Below are positions 63,791 through 64,000 of a DNA stretch of 64,000 nucleotides, piece by piece (within the stretch, counting starts at the first letter, position 1; the number at the start of each line of letters is the position of its first letter). This DNA is from Vallitalea longa. GTDB lineage: Bacteria; Bacillota; Clostridia; Lachnospirales; Vallitaleaceae. Where the stretch lies: assembly GCF_027923465.1 (NCBI RefSeq), contig NZ_BRLB01000001.1, positions 1 through 64,000 of the forward strand, written 5' to 3'. A model generated the notes under the pieces. It saw only the letters and a program-made list of their open reading frames with translations, was not told where the DNA came from and searched no databases. A program made the translations under genes and the position numbers.

Positions 63791-64000
63791 TTATTTATCC
63801 AATTCCCACTTTTCATGTTCAAAACCTCTATTATCATCATCCATAGGTACTACATCGGCAGTATGTATATACCAATCCAACATTTTCATTTCAAGTTCAT
63901 TTCTGATTTTATTATAGGATTCATCGTTGTAACAGTTATATAACTCTTTTGGATCTTTGTTAAGGTCATATAGTTCGTTACAGCCATTTGTTCTTCTAAC
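63791..64000 (-). CDS. C-terminal part of a sulfatase, cut by the window edge
   Basis: The last 69 codons of a gene are visible: VRRTNGCNELYDLNKDPKEL, then CYNDESYNKIRNELEMKMLDWY and HTADVVPMDDDNRGFEHEKWELDK before the stop. NELYDLNKDPKEL(YN) is the standard sulfatase C-terminal motif. The start lies beyond position 64000. It is followed at 15 bp by the complete sulfatase, in the same operon. Confidence 0.85.
   Translation of the reverse strand, partial: VRRTNGCNELYDLNKDPKELYNCYNDESYNKIRNELEMKMLDWYIHTADVVPMDDDNRGFEHEKWELDK

Overview
The window is AT-rich (roughly 30% GC by eye). Gene starts carry strong AGGAGG-type ribosome binding sites. Together with a Spo0E-like protein, BlaI/M56 pairs, YesM/YesN-type two-component genes and a two-gene SufBC machine, this suggests an anaerobic, spore-forming clostridium of the Lachnospirales/Vallitalea type. 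That placement is an inference from gene content. No rRNA, tRNA, CRISPR array or intact insertion sequence was seen.

Layout. 1-840: DUF5320/DUF134 pair behind a sigma-A promoter; DUF134 appears to start at an AUU codon. 844-3740: secreted lamin-tail/metallo-beta-lactamase protein, a FUSC-like membrane protein and an unknown protein. 3921-6106: Fur-boxed operon sufC-sufB-fur (minimal, SMS-like Fe-S assembly). 6107-8430: gene-poor stretch, then a secreted protein and a lipoprotein. 8523-16082: the most interesting region, a six-gene minus-strand operon of a NifH-like reductase, a siderophore/heme/B12-type ABC importer and two nitrogenase-component-1-like proteins. A good Fur box precedes it, and a divergent AraC regulator has its own Fur box. 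16226-18305: FAH-family enzyme, a second fur gene and a marR gene; fur2 and marR share the same 17-bp operator. 18436-21838: sulfatase and GPH sugar symporter operon behind paired cre/LacI-like operators. 22131-23580: fluoride riboswitch, terminator and cation/proton antiporter. 23717-26718: excisionase-type HTH gene and two-HMA copper ATPase, with a Fur-like box between the -35 and -10. 26948-27652: ComB-like phosphatase.

27809-34637 is a tandem family of BlaI repressors and M56/DUF4367 proteins: two complete M56 genes, two blaI genes and at least three decaying remnants, with paired TACA-N2-TGTA operators. 34784-40110 holds small regulators, a transglutaminase-like protein, a Spo0E-like protein, two XRE regulators and a chemoreceptor. 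40173-42108 is an arsR-acr3-arsC operon. 42182-44138 is a GntR-regulated ABC transporter with a dyad operator over its start site.

44259-61033 is one long minus-strand polysaccharide-use locus. In transcription order it runs: solute-binding lipoprotein, two permeases, GH29 fucosidase, YesM-type kinase, YesN-type regulator, GH65 phosphorylase-like enzyme, HAD phosphatase, second binding protein, and a 1403-residue secreted GH98-containing enzyme. No transporter ATPase lies in the window. 62342-64000 adds one complete and one partial sulfatase. Fucosidase, GH98 and three sulfatases together suggest a sulfated, fucose/galactose-containing glycan (mucin-like or algal). Several long perfect inverted repeats without U-tracts lie between genes at 21956-22006, 61363-61464 and 62266-62337.
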